The position numbers and the translations under genes were made by a program. From Oscillatoriales cyanobacterium PMM_0008 (GTDB taxonomy: Bacteria > Cyanobacteriota > Cyanobacteriia > Cyanobacteriales > Aerosakkonemataceae), in assembly GCA_949128025.1 (NCBI GenBank), contig CASBRD010000268.1, positions 1 through 34,582 on the forward strand: 34,582 nucleotides of DNA, in the 5' to 3' direction. Positions 10,501 to 17,051 of this stretch are shown piece by piece. The notes beneath the pieces were generated by a model that was not told the origin of the DNA, did not search any database, and saw only the letters and a program-made list of their open reading frames with translations. Position 1 is the stretch's first letter. Every line of letters begins with the position of its first letter.

Positions 10501-10814
10501 AAGAGAATTAATTCAATTTTCTGAGTACCTAAAAAATCTTTGAGGGATTGTCCTAAAAAGTCTTCTAATATGAGTGCTAGACTGTTATGATAGTTTTCTA
10601 AGGCGTAGGGTTTAATAATTCCTTCAATCTCCAATTTTTGGAGGATTTTATATTCATGTCTGAGTCGGGTGATTTGTTCGAGGGTGGGATAATCGGCTAG
10701 GAGGGTTTTAATAATCACCGATGTTTGAGACTGTTCTCTTACTCCTCGATAGATAAGAGTATTGAGACCAGCTTGAATTTGTTCGGTGATTCTGTAACCT
10801 GGAATGGAAATCAT
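4509..10814 (-). CDS. HstK-like dual kinase: Ser/Thr kinase-AAA ATPase-helical repeat-GAF-PAS-histidine kinase-REC-pseudoREC
   Basis: A 2101-residue cytoplasmic multi-sensor protein. The Ser/Thr kinase domain (about 1-270) has Lys36, catalytic HKD (126-128) instead of HRD, Asn133 and DFS (147-149) instead of DFG. Next come an AAA/NACHT-like ATPase with Walker A GYSGIGKTS (327-335) and Walker B LVVFLDDLQWAD, a long alpha-helical TPR-like region, GAF (about 1220-1370), PAS from about 1503, HisKA with His1636, HATPase with GSGLGLPIC, and REC1 (1898-2018) with Asp1949. The final receiver (2019-2101) is cut short and has Asn2070 where the acceptor Asp belongs. Cyanobacterial HstK-type proteins couple Ser/Thr and His phosphorylation, but the signal is unknown. 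I chose this start because AGGAGA lies eight bases upstream and the next residues match the family (ISIPGYRITEQ). The frame runs 29 codons further upstream, overlapping the preceding gene, without a better start. Confidence 0.93.
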   Translation of the reverse strand: MISIPGYRITEQIQAGLNTLIYRGVREQSQTSVIIKTLLADYPTLEQITRLRHEYKILQKLEIEGIIKPYALENYHNSLALILEDFLGQSLKDFLGTQKIELILFLRIGIQLASTLAQLHQNQIIHKDIKPQNILINPSTGQVKIIDFSIASRLSRETGISNTNLLEGTLAYISPEQTGRMNRSIDYRTDFYSLGVTFYEMLTGQLPFNATDPLELVHCHIAKQPVSPDQLNAEMTGAISSIVMKLLSKTAEDRYQSALGLKVDLETCLNQLQSTGKISDFSIGKRDKSGSFLIPQKLYGRDAEVHTLLDAFDRVSQGKSEMMLVSGYSGIGKTSVVNEVHKPIVRQRGYFIAGKFDQFKRNIPYASMIQAFQELMRQLLTESSEKIAIWKTKLLEALGSNGSVIINVIPEVELIIGFQPDVPQLGPSESQNRFNRVFQQFIHVFTKPEHPLVVFLDDLQWADSASLKLIQLLVTDPDSQYLLLIGAYRDNEVSPTHPLMQTLEEIESFGAIVNNIILQPLDIGNVSQLVADTLHDETQKSLPLAELGFNKTQGNPFFLTQLLSTLHREKLLTFDFSSGCWQCDIKQIQTIGITDYNVVELIARNIQKLPAQTQQVLKLAACIGDRFNLDVLAIVNEKSESETAADLWDALQEGLILPLSEAYKIPLVGMSNWSSTMENEQSYQLPITKISYKFLHDRVQQAAYSLIPEDHKKETHLKIGQLLLKNTPETEIEENIFEIVNQLNVGAEFIPLEEERYQLAQLNLVAGRKAKTATAYQAAVKYLSLGLGLLTESSWQNHYDLTLAIHVEIAAAEYLNTNFEQAKIISEKIIEQAKKLLDKVKIYEIRMQFYIAQNEMQLALDTALQVLRLLGVFLPKKPRKINILLGLIHTKFNLGTKRIEDLAELPEMTDPYKIAALRILINLIPPVYIVAPELYPLVVFKFTNLCLKYGNSPLSAYAYTLYGMLLIGAFGDIDSGYQFGQLGLKLLEQFNAQEAKAKIYETFNNFIRHWKEPARNTLEAFIEGIQAGLEIGDVEYACYGACFYCTHIFFVGENLEIVADKQTKYIGMMQKLKQEFQSNYASICRQMVLNLLDKSPGKCRLIGESFNEDEMLPSLIKSNNYMLIYPIYIAKSILFYLFKDYTQSAENASLAEKYAGGGLATMYSAETNFYYSLAILALYPTVSKDAQVKNIKKVLSNQNRMKLWMSHAPSNYQHKYDLVEAEKARVLNQDVLAMEYYERAIKGSGEQGYIQEEALANELTSEFYFSRTRDKVAQVYLTDAYYGYIRWGAKAKVRDLEARYPQLLSQIRKQEKTGLEVTDTANSTSLWGANTLDLATVLKASQAISSEIVLDNLLSKLTHILIENAGAQKGILLLDKSGKLVLAASGSVEQENCVVLPNIPVETSENISQAIINYVERTQKSVVLKDAAREGMFSSDPYITNNQTKSLLCAPILHQGKRVGIFYLENNLTTDAFTPERLEVLRLLSGQAAISLELAQAAKEVQNTVAYLTAIINNIADGLLVTDARGNISRFNPSLLLQFDLSGSNLIGKSCNDTFSSEMTELVTMTLKSPREVLTAEIELAKGRVGKAVATAISRGLTSGEDAIDECLGSVIVIRDITTEIEIDRMKTDFISTVSHELRTPLTSVLGFAKIIKKKLEEGVFPLLPDSDRKTQKTVKQVGDNINIIVSEGERLTTLINDVLDIAKMEAGKVEWQMEPTSIASIIDRAYAATSNLFEAGGLAIHKEVEEGLPDVIGDRDRLLQVLINLISNAMKFTETGSCTVKAKQQNNQIVISVIDTGIGIAPGDRDKVFEKFQQVGDTLTDKPKGSGLGLPICKQIVEHHGGRIWVESQLTQGSNFSFSLPIANSNNVETDKISIDILVRQLKESLVQAAPSASEHGKIILVVDDDPNIRQLLRQQLEPEGYEVREAKDGMDAITQVKTARPDLIILDVMMPQINGFDVAAVLKNDPQTMSIPIVILSIIEDKQREYRLGIDRYFTKPVNAEDLLNNIGLLLSQGTSKKKVLVVDEDASVVKSVSDVLQAKGYSVVEASNGQECIEKALSVKPDMIIVNSVVSEQHDLVKLLKFEKGLENVFFVLLAELK

Positions 10815-10894
10815 TCGTGTTCTCCTATCGCTTTGTGAGGTTATTTTAGTCTGGTATATTAATAACCAAAATTTGCAGAGTGTTCTACAAGTGG

Positions 10895-13249
10895 TTAACA
10901 ATATTGAGTTTGATGGCGGTATGTCTGCAAATTAGGAGTAAAATCAACCAGATGGTGATTGTTACTCTCAGGACGACTTAGTGCGATCGCTTTGAGGGGA
11001 ATCTGAATCAAAAACTCTGCACCCTGACCTGGTTCGGATATACACTTCAAAATGCCTCCATGTTTTTCCACGACAATCTGGTAGCTAATGGACAAACCTA
11101 GCCCTGTCCCTTTCCCTACTGGTTTGGTTGTATAGAAGGGGTCAAACAATCTCTTTTTGACCTCATCTGTCATTCCTGGGCCGTTGTCGCGAATGCGAAT
11201 CACAACAGCGTCCAGAGCGCGGACTACTTCAGTATGAATGGTAATCTGAGGTTGAGGTTGGTTTTCAAGGGCGTCGATCGCATTGCTGAGGACGTTCATG
11301 AAAACTTGGTTCAACTGACCGGGATAACACTCTACAAGCGGCAAGTCGCCATACTCTTGACTTGCTTGAATTGCAGGACGTTCTGTTGTCGATTTCAAGC
11401 GATGGTGCAATATCATGAGGGTGCTATCGATACCTTCGTGAATGTCCACTGGCTTCATCTCTGCTTGATCCAGACGGGAGAAGTTTCGCAGGGATAAGAC
11501 AATTTGACGGATGCGATCGACTCCCACTTGCATTGAGGATAGTATTTTGGGTAGGTCTTCAACCAGAAAGTCGAGTTCGATCGCTTCTAGGAGAGCTTGA
11601 ATTTCCGGTACTGGTTGCGGATAGTGCTTGCCATAAAGTTGGACAAGATCGAGTAAGCCGTGGGAATATTGATGGGCGTGGGAGAGGTTTCCGTAGATAA
11701 AATTGACGGGGTTGTTGATTTCGTGGGCTACACCGGCAACCATACAGCCAAGGCTGGACATTTTTTCGCTCTGAATCAGCTGGGATTGGGTTTGCTGTAA
11801 TTCGTGCAGAGTTTGCTGTAATTGTCGGGCTTGGGCTTGGGCTGTGGCGGCAGCAGTGGCAGCTTCGCGGTAAAGTTCTGCTTGATCGAGGGCGATCGCC
11901 AGTTGAGTAGCCACAGCCTGCAACAATTCTACTTCATGGTCGCTCCACGATCGCACTTCTGTACTGTGACCGCAGCTAATTACACCAATCGTTCCAGAAC
12001 GAGTCTGAATCGGTAGTGCGAATACAGAGCTAAATTCCCGATCGACGAAGAACTTTTGCATGACCGGATCGCTGACGGTGACGATATTATCTGCACAAAC
12101 TACTTCCATATCTAGAAGCTTCTGCGTAAACGAACCAACCTCTACAGCGGAGTAGTAACCCATTAAGCTCGGTAAATCTGGGTTTTTGGCTTCTTTGACA
12201 ACTTCCCAGCTAGCACAAGAACGATCGATGTACTCCGTAGGGATTTCCGAAGGATGAATGAAGTTTTCTGTTTTACTTTGGTTTTTTGACCTTGTTCGCT
12301 GGTTCTGGCTGGGAACTATTTTTCCTTCTTCCGGTCTATACCAGATGAATTGGCAGCGATCGATTTGCAGGAGACTGCGGATCTCGCTCACAGCTGTTTC
12401 TAAAATGGTATCGAGGTTCAGGGAATGACGGATTTGGCTTGCCAAACGAAAAAGCAAAGCTTCCCGGCGGCTTTCGCGCAGCTGGTTTTCATGGAGAAGG
12501 GCATTTTCAATGGCCGATCCGGCTTGAAATGCCAGCATGGTGAGCAGTTTCAGATCTGCTGCTGTATAATTGACTGGTGTCTTGCTGCTGATTTCGATCG
12601 CACCAATTACTTTATCTTTCGTCTTCAAAGGAACGCAAATTAGAGATCTTACTCGCTCTTGATTTTCTACATATCTGGGATCGGATAACACATCGTTGAC
12701 TATTTCTCCCGTTCCTCTTATAACTACGTTACCGATGATGCCTTCACCTAGTTTTAAGGTTGCTCTTGGCTGGCATTCTTTACCAAATGCCGAGATGACT
12801 TCAAGCCAGCCCGTGACTGGATGAACTAACACGATCGAGCCGCTGGTTGCTTCGAGCAGCTCCCTTGCTTCATCAAGAGATAATTTGGCAACTTCTTTTA
12901 GTTCTAAAGTAGCCGTTATCTTTTGCGAAATTTGATATAATACGGTGATTTCTCTATAGCGATCTAATAATTCGTTGGCAAGTGATTTCTTTTCTAGTTC
13001 TTTATTGGCTAAATAGGATATAAAAGCAGCTACAGTAGACGCTTTTTCTGACCCAATTACCCATCCGATCGTTTCTCCTGAAACTTCGATCGGACATCTA
13101 TTTAATTCATTCTCACTTGCCACTCCAAGCAGCGTATTGCCTTCGGCATCCCGAATGCTGATACTATTATCAATAGTATTTACAAGGTTGGCGATCGTCG
13201 ATGAACTTTCTTTTTTAGATAATAGCTTCTTGAGGCCGATTTGAATCAT
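10895..13249 (-). CDS. GAF-GAF sensor histidine kinase
   Basis: A 784-residue soluble kinase. The N-terminal 90 residues look like a small sensory module I cannot name. GAF1 is about 117-250 and GAF2 about 278-450. A Q/A-rich coiled-coil linker (455-495) leads to the dimerisation domain with phospho-His509 in AHEINNPVNF, of the 4-helix type that contains a long insertion. HATPase follows with NVLSNAIDAL, DNGPGM and GKGTGLGLSIS. There is no receiver, so it must signal to a separate regulator; candidates are the receivers encoded further along the same strand. It is the first gene of the run, its ATG is preceded by GAGGAAAGG about ten bases upstream, and 80 bases separate its stop from the next start. 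GAF ligands (bilin, cyclic nucleotide or other) cannot be read from sequence. I see no obvious Cys-His bilin-attachment motif. Confidence 0.92.
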   Translation of the reverse strand: MIQIGLKKLLSKKESSSTIANLVNTIDNSISIRDAEGNTLLGVASENELNRCPIEVSGETIGWVIGSEKASTVAAFISYLANKELEKKSLANELLDRYREITVLYQISQKITATLELKEVAKLSLDEARELLEATSGSIVLVHPVTGWLEVISAFGKECQPRATLKLGEGIIGNVVIRGTGEIVNDVLSDPRYVENQERVRSLICVPLKTKDKVIGAIEISSKTPVNYTAADLKLLTMLAFQAGSAIENALLHENQLRESRREALLFRLASQIRHSLNLDTILETAVSEIRSLLQIDRCQFIWYRPEEGKIVPSQNQRTRSKNQSKTENFIHPSEIPTEYIDRSCASWEVVKEAKNPDLPSLMGYYSAVEVGSFTQKLLDMEVVCADNIVTVSDPVMQKFFVDREFSSVFALPIQTRSGTIGVISCGHSTEVRSWSDHEVELLQAVATQLAIALDQAELYREAATAAATAQAQARQLQQTLHELQQTQSQLIQSEKMSSLGCMVAGVAHEINNPVNFIYGNLSHAHQYSHGLLDLVQLYGKHYPQPVPEIQALLEAIELDFLVEDLPKILSSMQVGVDRIRQIVLSLRNFSRLDQAEMKPVDIHEGIDSTLMILHHRLKSTTERPAIQASQEYGDLPLVECYPGQLNQVFMNVLSNAIDALENQPQPQITIHTEVVRALDAVVIRIRDNGPGMTDEVKKRLFDPFYTTKPVGKGTGLGLSISYQIVVEKHGGILKCISEPGQGAEFLIQIPLKAIALSRPESNNHHLVDFTPNLQTYRHQTQYC

Positions 13250-13403
13250 TTTATTTTACCTTTCCTCAGTTTTGCATTACCAAGTTTTATCATGATTCAT
13301 AGGTAGTTTCTTCATCATCTACCTAAAGATATGTTCTAATGTACACTATATTATCATATCCATTATATTTCACAACTACGTATATTTGCGTAACCCATTC
13401 AAT

Positions 13404-13431
13404 TTGGGATTTGGGATTTGGGATTTGGGAT
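13404..13431. repeat. TTGGGAT heptanucleotide tandem repeat (4 copies)
   Basis: Four perfect tandem copies of TTGGGAT lie in the 273-base AT-rich gap between the divergent GAF-kinase and GNAT genes. Such heptamer short tandem repeats are characteristic of filamentous cyanobacterial intergenic DNA. The rest of the gap (13250-13522) is AT-rich and must hold both divergent promoters, but no convincing -35/-10 pair stands out. Confidence 0.85.
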
Positions 13432-13522
13432 TAGCCCCACGGATGAATCCAGACGGTTGAAATCAATAATTTATTGGTAAGTTAATATTAAAATAAATAA
13501 TTGTAGAATAATTATATTTAAA

Positions 13523-14032
13523 GTGAAAACTCACTATCGCGATTTTGTGATTCGTTCCTGGGAGGAGCGCGATCGGGCCTTTGCTGCCGATGTCATCCAT
13601 TCCGTGTTAACCGAGTACGGCTTGCCTTGGGAACCAACAGAGGCAGACAGAGATGTATTGGAGATCGAAGAAAGTTATCTGGCAGTTGGGGGAGAGTTTT
13701 GGGTGGTGGAACAGCAGGGACAAGTGGTAGGAACAGCTGCTTACTATCCCATCAAAAGAGCCCAAGACGCAGTAGAAATTCGCAAAATGTATCTGTTGCC
13801 ATCTGCAAGGAGAAAAGGACTGGGGAAATTTTTATTGAAAGAGTTAGAAAGTGCGATCGCATCTAGAGGTTTTCAACAAATTTGGATAGAAACTGCCTCT
13901 GTTTTAAAAGAAGCAGTGCAACTATATGAACTCAGCGGGTATCAAGCAGCATCTGGAGTGGAGACAGCGAGATGCGATCGCGTCTATGTCAAATATCTGA
14001 CTGTTTGGTCAGGTGCGTTACCCTCAAGCTAA
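13523..14032 (+). CDS. GNAT family N-acetyltransferase
   Basis: A 169-residue GCN5-related acetyltransferase that would transfer acetyl from acetyl-CoA to an unknown amine. It shows the central strand EFWVVEQQGQVVGTAAYYP, the strand VEIRKMYLLPSAR leading into the pyrophosphate-binding loop RRKGLGKFLL, and the later IWIETASVLKEAVQLYELSGY segment typical of the fold. Translation starts at GTG, with no clear Shine-Dalgarno and no upstream in-frame ATG seen. The last residues and the stop codon lie inside an inverted repeat (14012-14038), so the natural C-terminus was probably replaced by repeat sequence. It is convergent with the DUF1995 gene. Confidence 0.85.
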   Translation: MKTHYRDFVIRSWEERDRAFAADVIHSVLTEYGLPWEPTEADRDVLEIEESYLAVGGEFWVVEQQGQVVGTAAYYPIKRAQDAVEIRKMYLLPSARRKGLGKFLLKELESAIASRGFQQIWIETASVLKEAVQLYELSGYQAASGVETARCDRVYVKYLTVWSGALPSS

Positions 14033-14038
14033 CGCACC
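14012..14038. repeat. GGTGCGTTA inverted repeat, possible bidirectional terminator
   Basis: GGTGCGTTA (14012-14020) and TAACGCACC (14030-14038) form a nine-base stem with a nine-base loop. It spans the stop codon of the GNAT gene and sits just before the convergent DUF1995 stop. The core resembles the GTAGGGTGCGT element at 15722-15786, a common cyanobacterial dispersed palindrome. Confidence 0.65.
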
Positions 14039-14045
14039 CTACGCA

Positions 14046-14789
14046 CTATCGGCTCAATGCCCGTAAGAAACGTTCCATATTGGTGAAAAGTCCGGTTTTT
14101 TTGGGACGTGGGGCATCACCTGCATTGGCGCTGTTAGGCTGAGTTGCCTTGAATAAAATTTGATCGAGTTCGTCGCCTACAGGTTTTTTAGGCAATTCGG
14201 CAATTAAATTGTAGTCTTCGCCATTTTGTAGCCAAACCTGCCAAGGAGAGGGATAGCAGCGAAACAAAGCTGCCCCTTCTACGGGTTTGACATAGTAGCA
14301 AGATTCCAAGGTATTGAGTAACCGTTCCCGCAGTTGACGGGCAGTATAACCGATACCGACAGTAGCGGCATCTTCCAAGTGGGGAATGAGTAAAATAACG
14401 GGCCGATCGCCCGCTGCGTTGCACAGCTTTTCTACTTCCCCCACTTCCACCGCACTGAGGTCAACCAATAAGAATACCTCATCTTCCGGCTCAATTTTGT
14501 TTTGGATGGGAGTTCTACCCATGCCAATGTCTTGAATTTTAAAAGGAACTTCTCCCCAGTCGCGGCGGGCCAATGCGGCAGCACCGGCATCGGGGAAGAA
14601 AACTTTCAGGTGGGAAAGGCGGTCTTCAAAGACGGGGATGAATTGCTGGGCGATGGACTGTGCTTGGAGTGCGATTTCTGGGAAATTTAACTCTACTTGC
14701 AGCCTAGTGTAGCCATTTGCGATCGCAGCCAGGGTAGCTTCGCGAGATTGTGCGATCGCTTCTTCAAGACTTTGGGGTAGTTCTGCCAT
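14046..14789 (-). CDS. DUF1995 family protein
   Basis: A 247-residue protein matching the DUF1995 family found in cyanobacteria and plastids; plant members include the photosystem II accumulation factor LPA3. Recognisable blocks are LPQSLEEAIAQSREAT at the N-terminus, the YTRLQVELNFPE strand, the DVLLVDLSAVEVGEVEKL-like segment (here EVFLLVDLSAVEVGEVEKL) and PVILLIPHLED. The C-terminal 30 residues are a variable tail with a basic end. No catalytic motif is evident and no biochemical function can be assigned from sequence. The gene is divergent from the nuclease-like gene at 14879, with 89 bases between the start codons. Confidence 0.82.
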   Translation of the reverse strand: MAELPQSLEEAIAQSREATLAAIANGYTRLQVELNFPEIALQAQSIAQQFIPVFEDRLSHLKVFFPDAGAAALARRDWGEVPFKIQDIGMGRTPIQNKIEPEDEVFLLVDLSAVEVGEVEKLCNAAGDRPVILLIPHLEDAATVGIGYTARQLRERLLNTLESCYYVKPVEGAALFRCYPSPWQVWLQNGEDYNLIAELPKKPVGDELDQILFKATQPNSANAGDAPRPKKTGLFTNMERFLRALSR

Positions 14790-14878
14790 AATGTATTTTT
14801 TTGCTTACAGGTTATTGTACTGTGATAGTACCAGCACAAACATTGATATTTATCTATCCAGCTTCCCCAGAAAATTCA

Positions 14879-15691
14879 ATGGCATTAAATCAAGAAGTAT
14901 TAGTCGCGATCCTAACCAATCGACTGGATTTAGAAATTGCCCGCGATCGGCATTGGTATCGCATTCCTGTAGATAGTGTGCATAAATTTCTCAATAAGCG
15001 TTGGCCTCCTCAATGGATTGCTTTTTACCAACCAGGAACTTTTGGCAAACAAGCATACGCCGTGAGATATTACGCCAAAATCGAGCAGATTAGCGAAGTT
15101 TCCCGTTGGGAATTATTTCCCGATCTTCCCAAAGATCGCAAAAGCCGCAAGCGTTATTACAAGTTAGACTTATCGCCACTAGAACGTTTTTCAACACCAA
15201 TATTGAGCCGCCGCTTACGTCGCATTGTCTTTATCCAAACTACCTGGCAAAAGGTAAGTAATGCAGTTGAAATTAACGATTTGTATGATGAAAGCCCTCT
15301 AAAAGATCGACTATGGCAAGAGTTTAAACAATTAGAAATCAACGCTGAACGTCAGGATTTTGTGACAGCTAAAAATAATAATTATGCCCTTGATTTTGCC
15401 ATTTACTGCACTTATGGCAAAATCAACGTTGAAACTGACGGCGATACCTGGCACGCTGATAAAGAACGTATCCCTTTGGATAATCTGCGAGACAACGACC
15501 TGCAAACAGAAGGTTGGCATACGTTGCGATTCAATACTTATCACATCCAAGAAAAAATGGCTGAGTATTGTATACCGACAATTATTGAAAATATTAATCG
15601 TTTGGGTGGTTTTCAGGAAGAAGGCAGAGTTTTCCCGCGTTTGATTAAGTCGAATTCATCGGCAGAATTTGTCCAGTTGACTTTGTTTTAA
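14879..15691 (+). CDS. DUF559/Vsr-like PD-(D/E)XK endonuclease-domain protein
   Basis: A 270-residue protein. The N-terminal 130 residues are an unassigned region rich in Arg, Trp and Tyr (RWPPQWIAFYQPGTFGKQAY). The C-terminal half carries a DUF559/Vsr-like nuclease core: LDFAI with Asp172, INVETDG with Glu185, Trp191-His192, and the RDNDLQTEGWHTLRF block. These match the family pattern of acidic metal ligands and a conserved His. Many cyanobacterial members are uncharacterised and a DNA-repair or mobile-element role is only inference. I chose this ATG because the residues upstream of it, reached only from a TTG at 14801, look non-coding. No Shine-Dalgarno is visible. Confidence 0.8.
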   Translation: MALNQEVLVAILTNRLDLEIARDRHWYRIPVDSVHKFLNKRWPPQWIAFYQPGTFGKQAYAVRYYAKIEQISEVSRWELFPDLPKDRKSRKRYYKLDLSPLERFSTPILSRRLRRIVFIQTTWQKVSNAVEINDLYDESPLKDRLWQEFKQLEINAERQDFVTAKNNNYALDFAIYCTYGKINVETDGDTWHADKERIPLDNLRDNDLQTEGWHTLRFNTYHIQEKMAEYCIPTIIENINRLGGFQEEGRVFPRLIKSNSSAEFVQLTLF

Positions 15692-15695
15692 CATG

Positions 15696-15707
15696 AGGAC
15701 TTACGCA
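15696..15707 (+). repeat. AGGACTTACGCA dispersed motif
   Basis: This 12-mer is commonly seen beside mobile elements and palindromes in cyanobacterial genomes (general knowledge). Here it follows the nuclease stop and precedes the long inverted repeat at 15722. It may mark the edge of a decayed element. Confidence 0.35.
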
Positions 15708-15721
15708 AATGGCAGATTATG

Positions 15722-15786
15722 GTAGGGTGCGTCAGAAGTCCAAACCCTCAATAATCTCTCTATAACGAAAGTCTGACGCACCCTAC
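15722..15786. repeat. Inverted repeat with 15-base GTAGGGTGCGTCAGA arms (MITE-like)
   Basis: GTAGGGTGCGTCAGA (15722-15736) is repeated perfectly inverted at 15772-15786 around a 35-base interior. It lies in the gap between the DUF559-like and Rpn-like genes. No target duplication was found. It may serve as a terminator or mRNA structure upstream of the nuclease gene. Confidence 0.75.
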
Positions 15787-15835
15787 AAGTTGGTTTAAGT
15801 GTGACACTGGATTATCGCAGAGGAGGATATACTGA

Positions 15836-16780
15836 ATGGAAGATGAAGTGCGAGCCGACTACGACAGCGCTTGGAAAGAAGCCCTAACTGTCTATTTTGA
15901 GCCATTTATGGCTTTTTGTTTTGCAGATACTCACAGCGATATTGATTGGGAGAAAGGTTATGAAACTCTAGACACCGAATTGCAAGAAGTGATTCGCGAT
16001 GCCGAGACAGGCAGGCGTTTAGCAGATAAGCTAGTAAAAGTATGGCTGAACTCCGGCGAAGAAGCGATTGTGTTAATTCATGTCGAAATTCAAGGACAAG
16101 AGCAGTCAGATTTTGCCGAGCGGATGTATATTTACAATCATCGGTTATTCGATCGCTATCGGCAAAAAGTCTTCAGCTTTGCCGTATTGGGAGACGAAAA
16201 CACCAATTGGCGACCGACAGGCTATAGTTATAGTCGATGGGGATTTGAGAGCAGTTTGCAGTTTCCGGTAGTGAAACTGCTCGACTATCCAGCAGCTACC
16301 CTAGAGGAAAGCACTAATCCCTTTGCTACCATTATCGCCGCACACCTGGAAACCCAAGCAACGCGCAGTGATTTACCGCGTCGTTTTCAGTTAAAATTGA
16401 GGTTAGTGCGACGACTGTACGAGCGCGGCTATAGTAGAAATCAGATCTTGGAGTTGTTCCGGTTCATTGAATGGATAATGGCATTACCGGCAGCAGTTCA
16501 GCAGGAGTTTAAAACTGAAATCAAGCGAATAGAGGAGGAAAGGCGAATGCCATACATTACCAGTTTTGAGCGGGATGGTATACAGCAGGGTCGCCTGCAA
16601 ACGTCTCGCGAGGATGTCATTGATGTTCTGGAAACGCGGTTTTTAACTTTGCCAGATGCCTTAAAAAATCGCATTTTTGCGATCGAAGATTTAGCAATGC
16701 TGAAACGACTACTTAAACGCGCTATTACTGTTACTTCGGTGCAGGAGTTTGAGGAGTTGTTGGCACAAGGAGAGTTTTAA
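15836..16780 (+). CDS. Rpn/PD-(D/E)XK family nuclease (putative transposase-related)
   Basis: A 314-residue member of the Rpn/transposase-31-like nuclease families. The core is RLADKLVKVW with Asp64, then IHVEIQGQ with Glu84 and Gln86, followed by the highly typical FAERMYIYNHRLFDRY helix. E. coli Rpn proteins are DNA endonucleases; toxicity and phage defence are reported for some. AGGAGG at 15821-15826 supports this start. The gene also has an internal AGGAGG (16533-16538) eight bases before in-frame ATG 16547 (Met238), which would produce a 77-residue C-terminal protein. That C-terminal unit is duplicated immediately downstream. The tail FERDGIQQGR resembles linkers seen in cyanobacterial DUF4351-type relatives. 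Confidence 0.87.
   Translation: MEDEVRADYDSAWKEALTVYFEPFMAFCFADTHSDIDWEKGYETLDTELQEVIRDAETGRRLADKLVKVWLNSGEEAIVLIHVEIQGQEQSDFAERMYIYNHRLFDRYRQKVFSFAVLGDENTNWRPTGYSYSRWGFESSLQFPVVKLLDYPAATLEESTNPFATIIAAHLETQATRSDLPRRFQLKLRLVRRLYERGYSRNQILELFRFIEWIMALPAAVQQEFKTEIKRIEEERRMPYITSFERDGIQQGRLQTSREDVIDVLETRFLTLPDALKNRIFAIEDLAMLKRLLKRAITVTSVQEFEELLAQGEF
16547..16780 (+). CDS. Possible intragenic C-terminal product of the Rpn-like gene
   Basis: In-frame internal ORF of 77 residues starting MPYITSFERDG. It is preceded by a perfect AGGAGG (16533-16538) with an eight-base spacer, a stronger ribosome site than most genes in this window have. In E. coli rpn genes, comparable internal starts make small C-terminal proteins that block the toxicity of the full-length nuclease. 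Here this is inferred from the ribosome site and from the duplication of exactly this unit. Confidence 0.5.
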   Translation: MPYITSFERDGIQQGRLQTSREDVIDVLETRFLTLPDALKNRIFAIEDLAMLKRLLKRAITVTSVQEFEELLAQGEF

Positions 16781-16802
16781 TGGGATAGAGGAGGAAAGGC
16801 GA

Positions 16803-17036
16803 ATGCCATACATTACCAGTTTTGAGCGGGATGGTATACAGCAGGGTCGTCTGCAAATGTCTCGCGAAAATGTTATTGATGTTCTGGAAACGCGGTTTTC
16901 AACTGTGCCAGATGCCTTAAGAAATAGCATTTTTGCGATCGAAGATTTAGCAATGCTGAAACAGCTGCATAAACGCGCTATTACTGTAAATTCGGTGCAG
17001 GAGTTTGAGGAGTTATTGGCACAAGGAGAGTGTTAA
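16803..17036 (+). CDS. Free-standing duplicate of the Rpn C-terminal unit (candidate antitoxin)
   Basis: A 77-residue protein, MPYITSFERDGIQQGR onwards, differing from the C-terminus of the preceding nuclease at ten residues, with no frameshift or premature stop. AGGAGG at 16789-16794 sits eight bases before the ATG. It is out of frame with the nuclease, so it can only be made from its own start. Of the 17 base changes between copies, six codons changed silently and ten changed the residue, which suggests weak to moderate constraint. It has no nuclease motif. It is either a stand-alone antitoxin-like partner or a harmless by-product of tandem duplication. Confidence 0.6.
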   Translation: MPYITSFERDGIQQGRLQMSRENVIDVLETRFSTVPDALRNSIFAIEDLAMLKQLHKRAITVNSVQEFEELLAQGEC

Positions 17037-17051
17037 ATATATCCTCAGAAT

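Larger units (their letters stand above)
16529..17036 (+). repeat. 252-bp tandem duplication of the Rpn gene 3' end
   Basis: Copy A is 16529-16780 and copy B is 16785-17036, both exactly 252 bases and ungapped, separated by four bases. By eye there are 17 mismatches (about 93% identity). Each copy begins just before an AGGAGG ribosome site, includes ATG at base 19 and ends on the TAA. Confidence 0.95.

Noticed and set aside
14817-14831. GTACT-N5-AGTAC dyad in the divergent 14790-14878 gap, resembling an NtcA or LexA box
   Set aside because: The spacing gives GTA-N9-TAC, not the NtcA GTA-N8-TAC, and the half-site order does not fit the cyanobacterial LexA box. Short dyads like this are common.
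16749-16802. Upstream extension of the 77-residue Rpn duplicate from an earlier ATG
   Set aside because: That stretch overlaps the nuclease 3' end in another frame and has no ribosome site, while ATG 16803 has a perfect AGGAGG.
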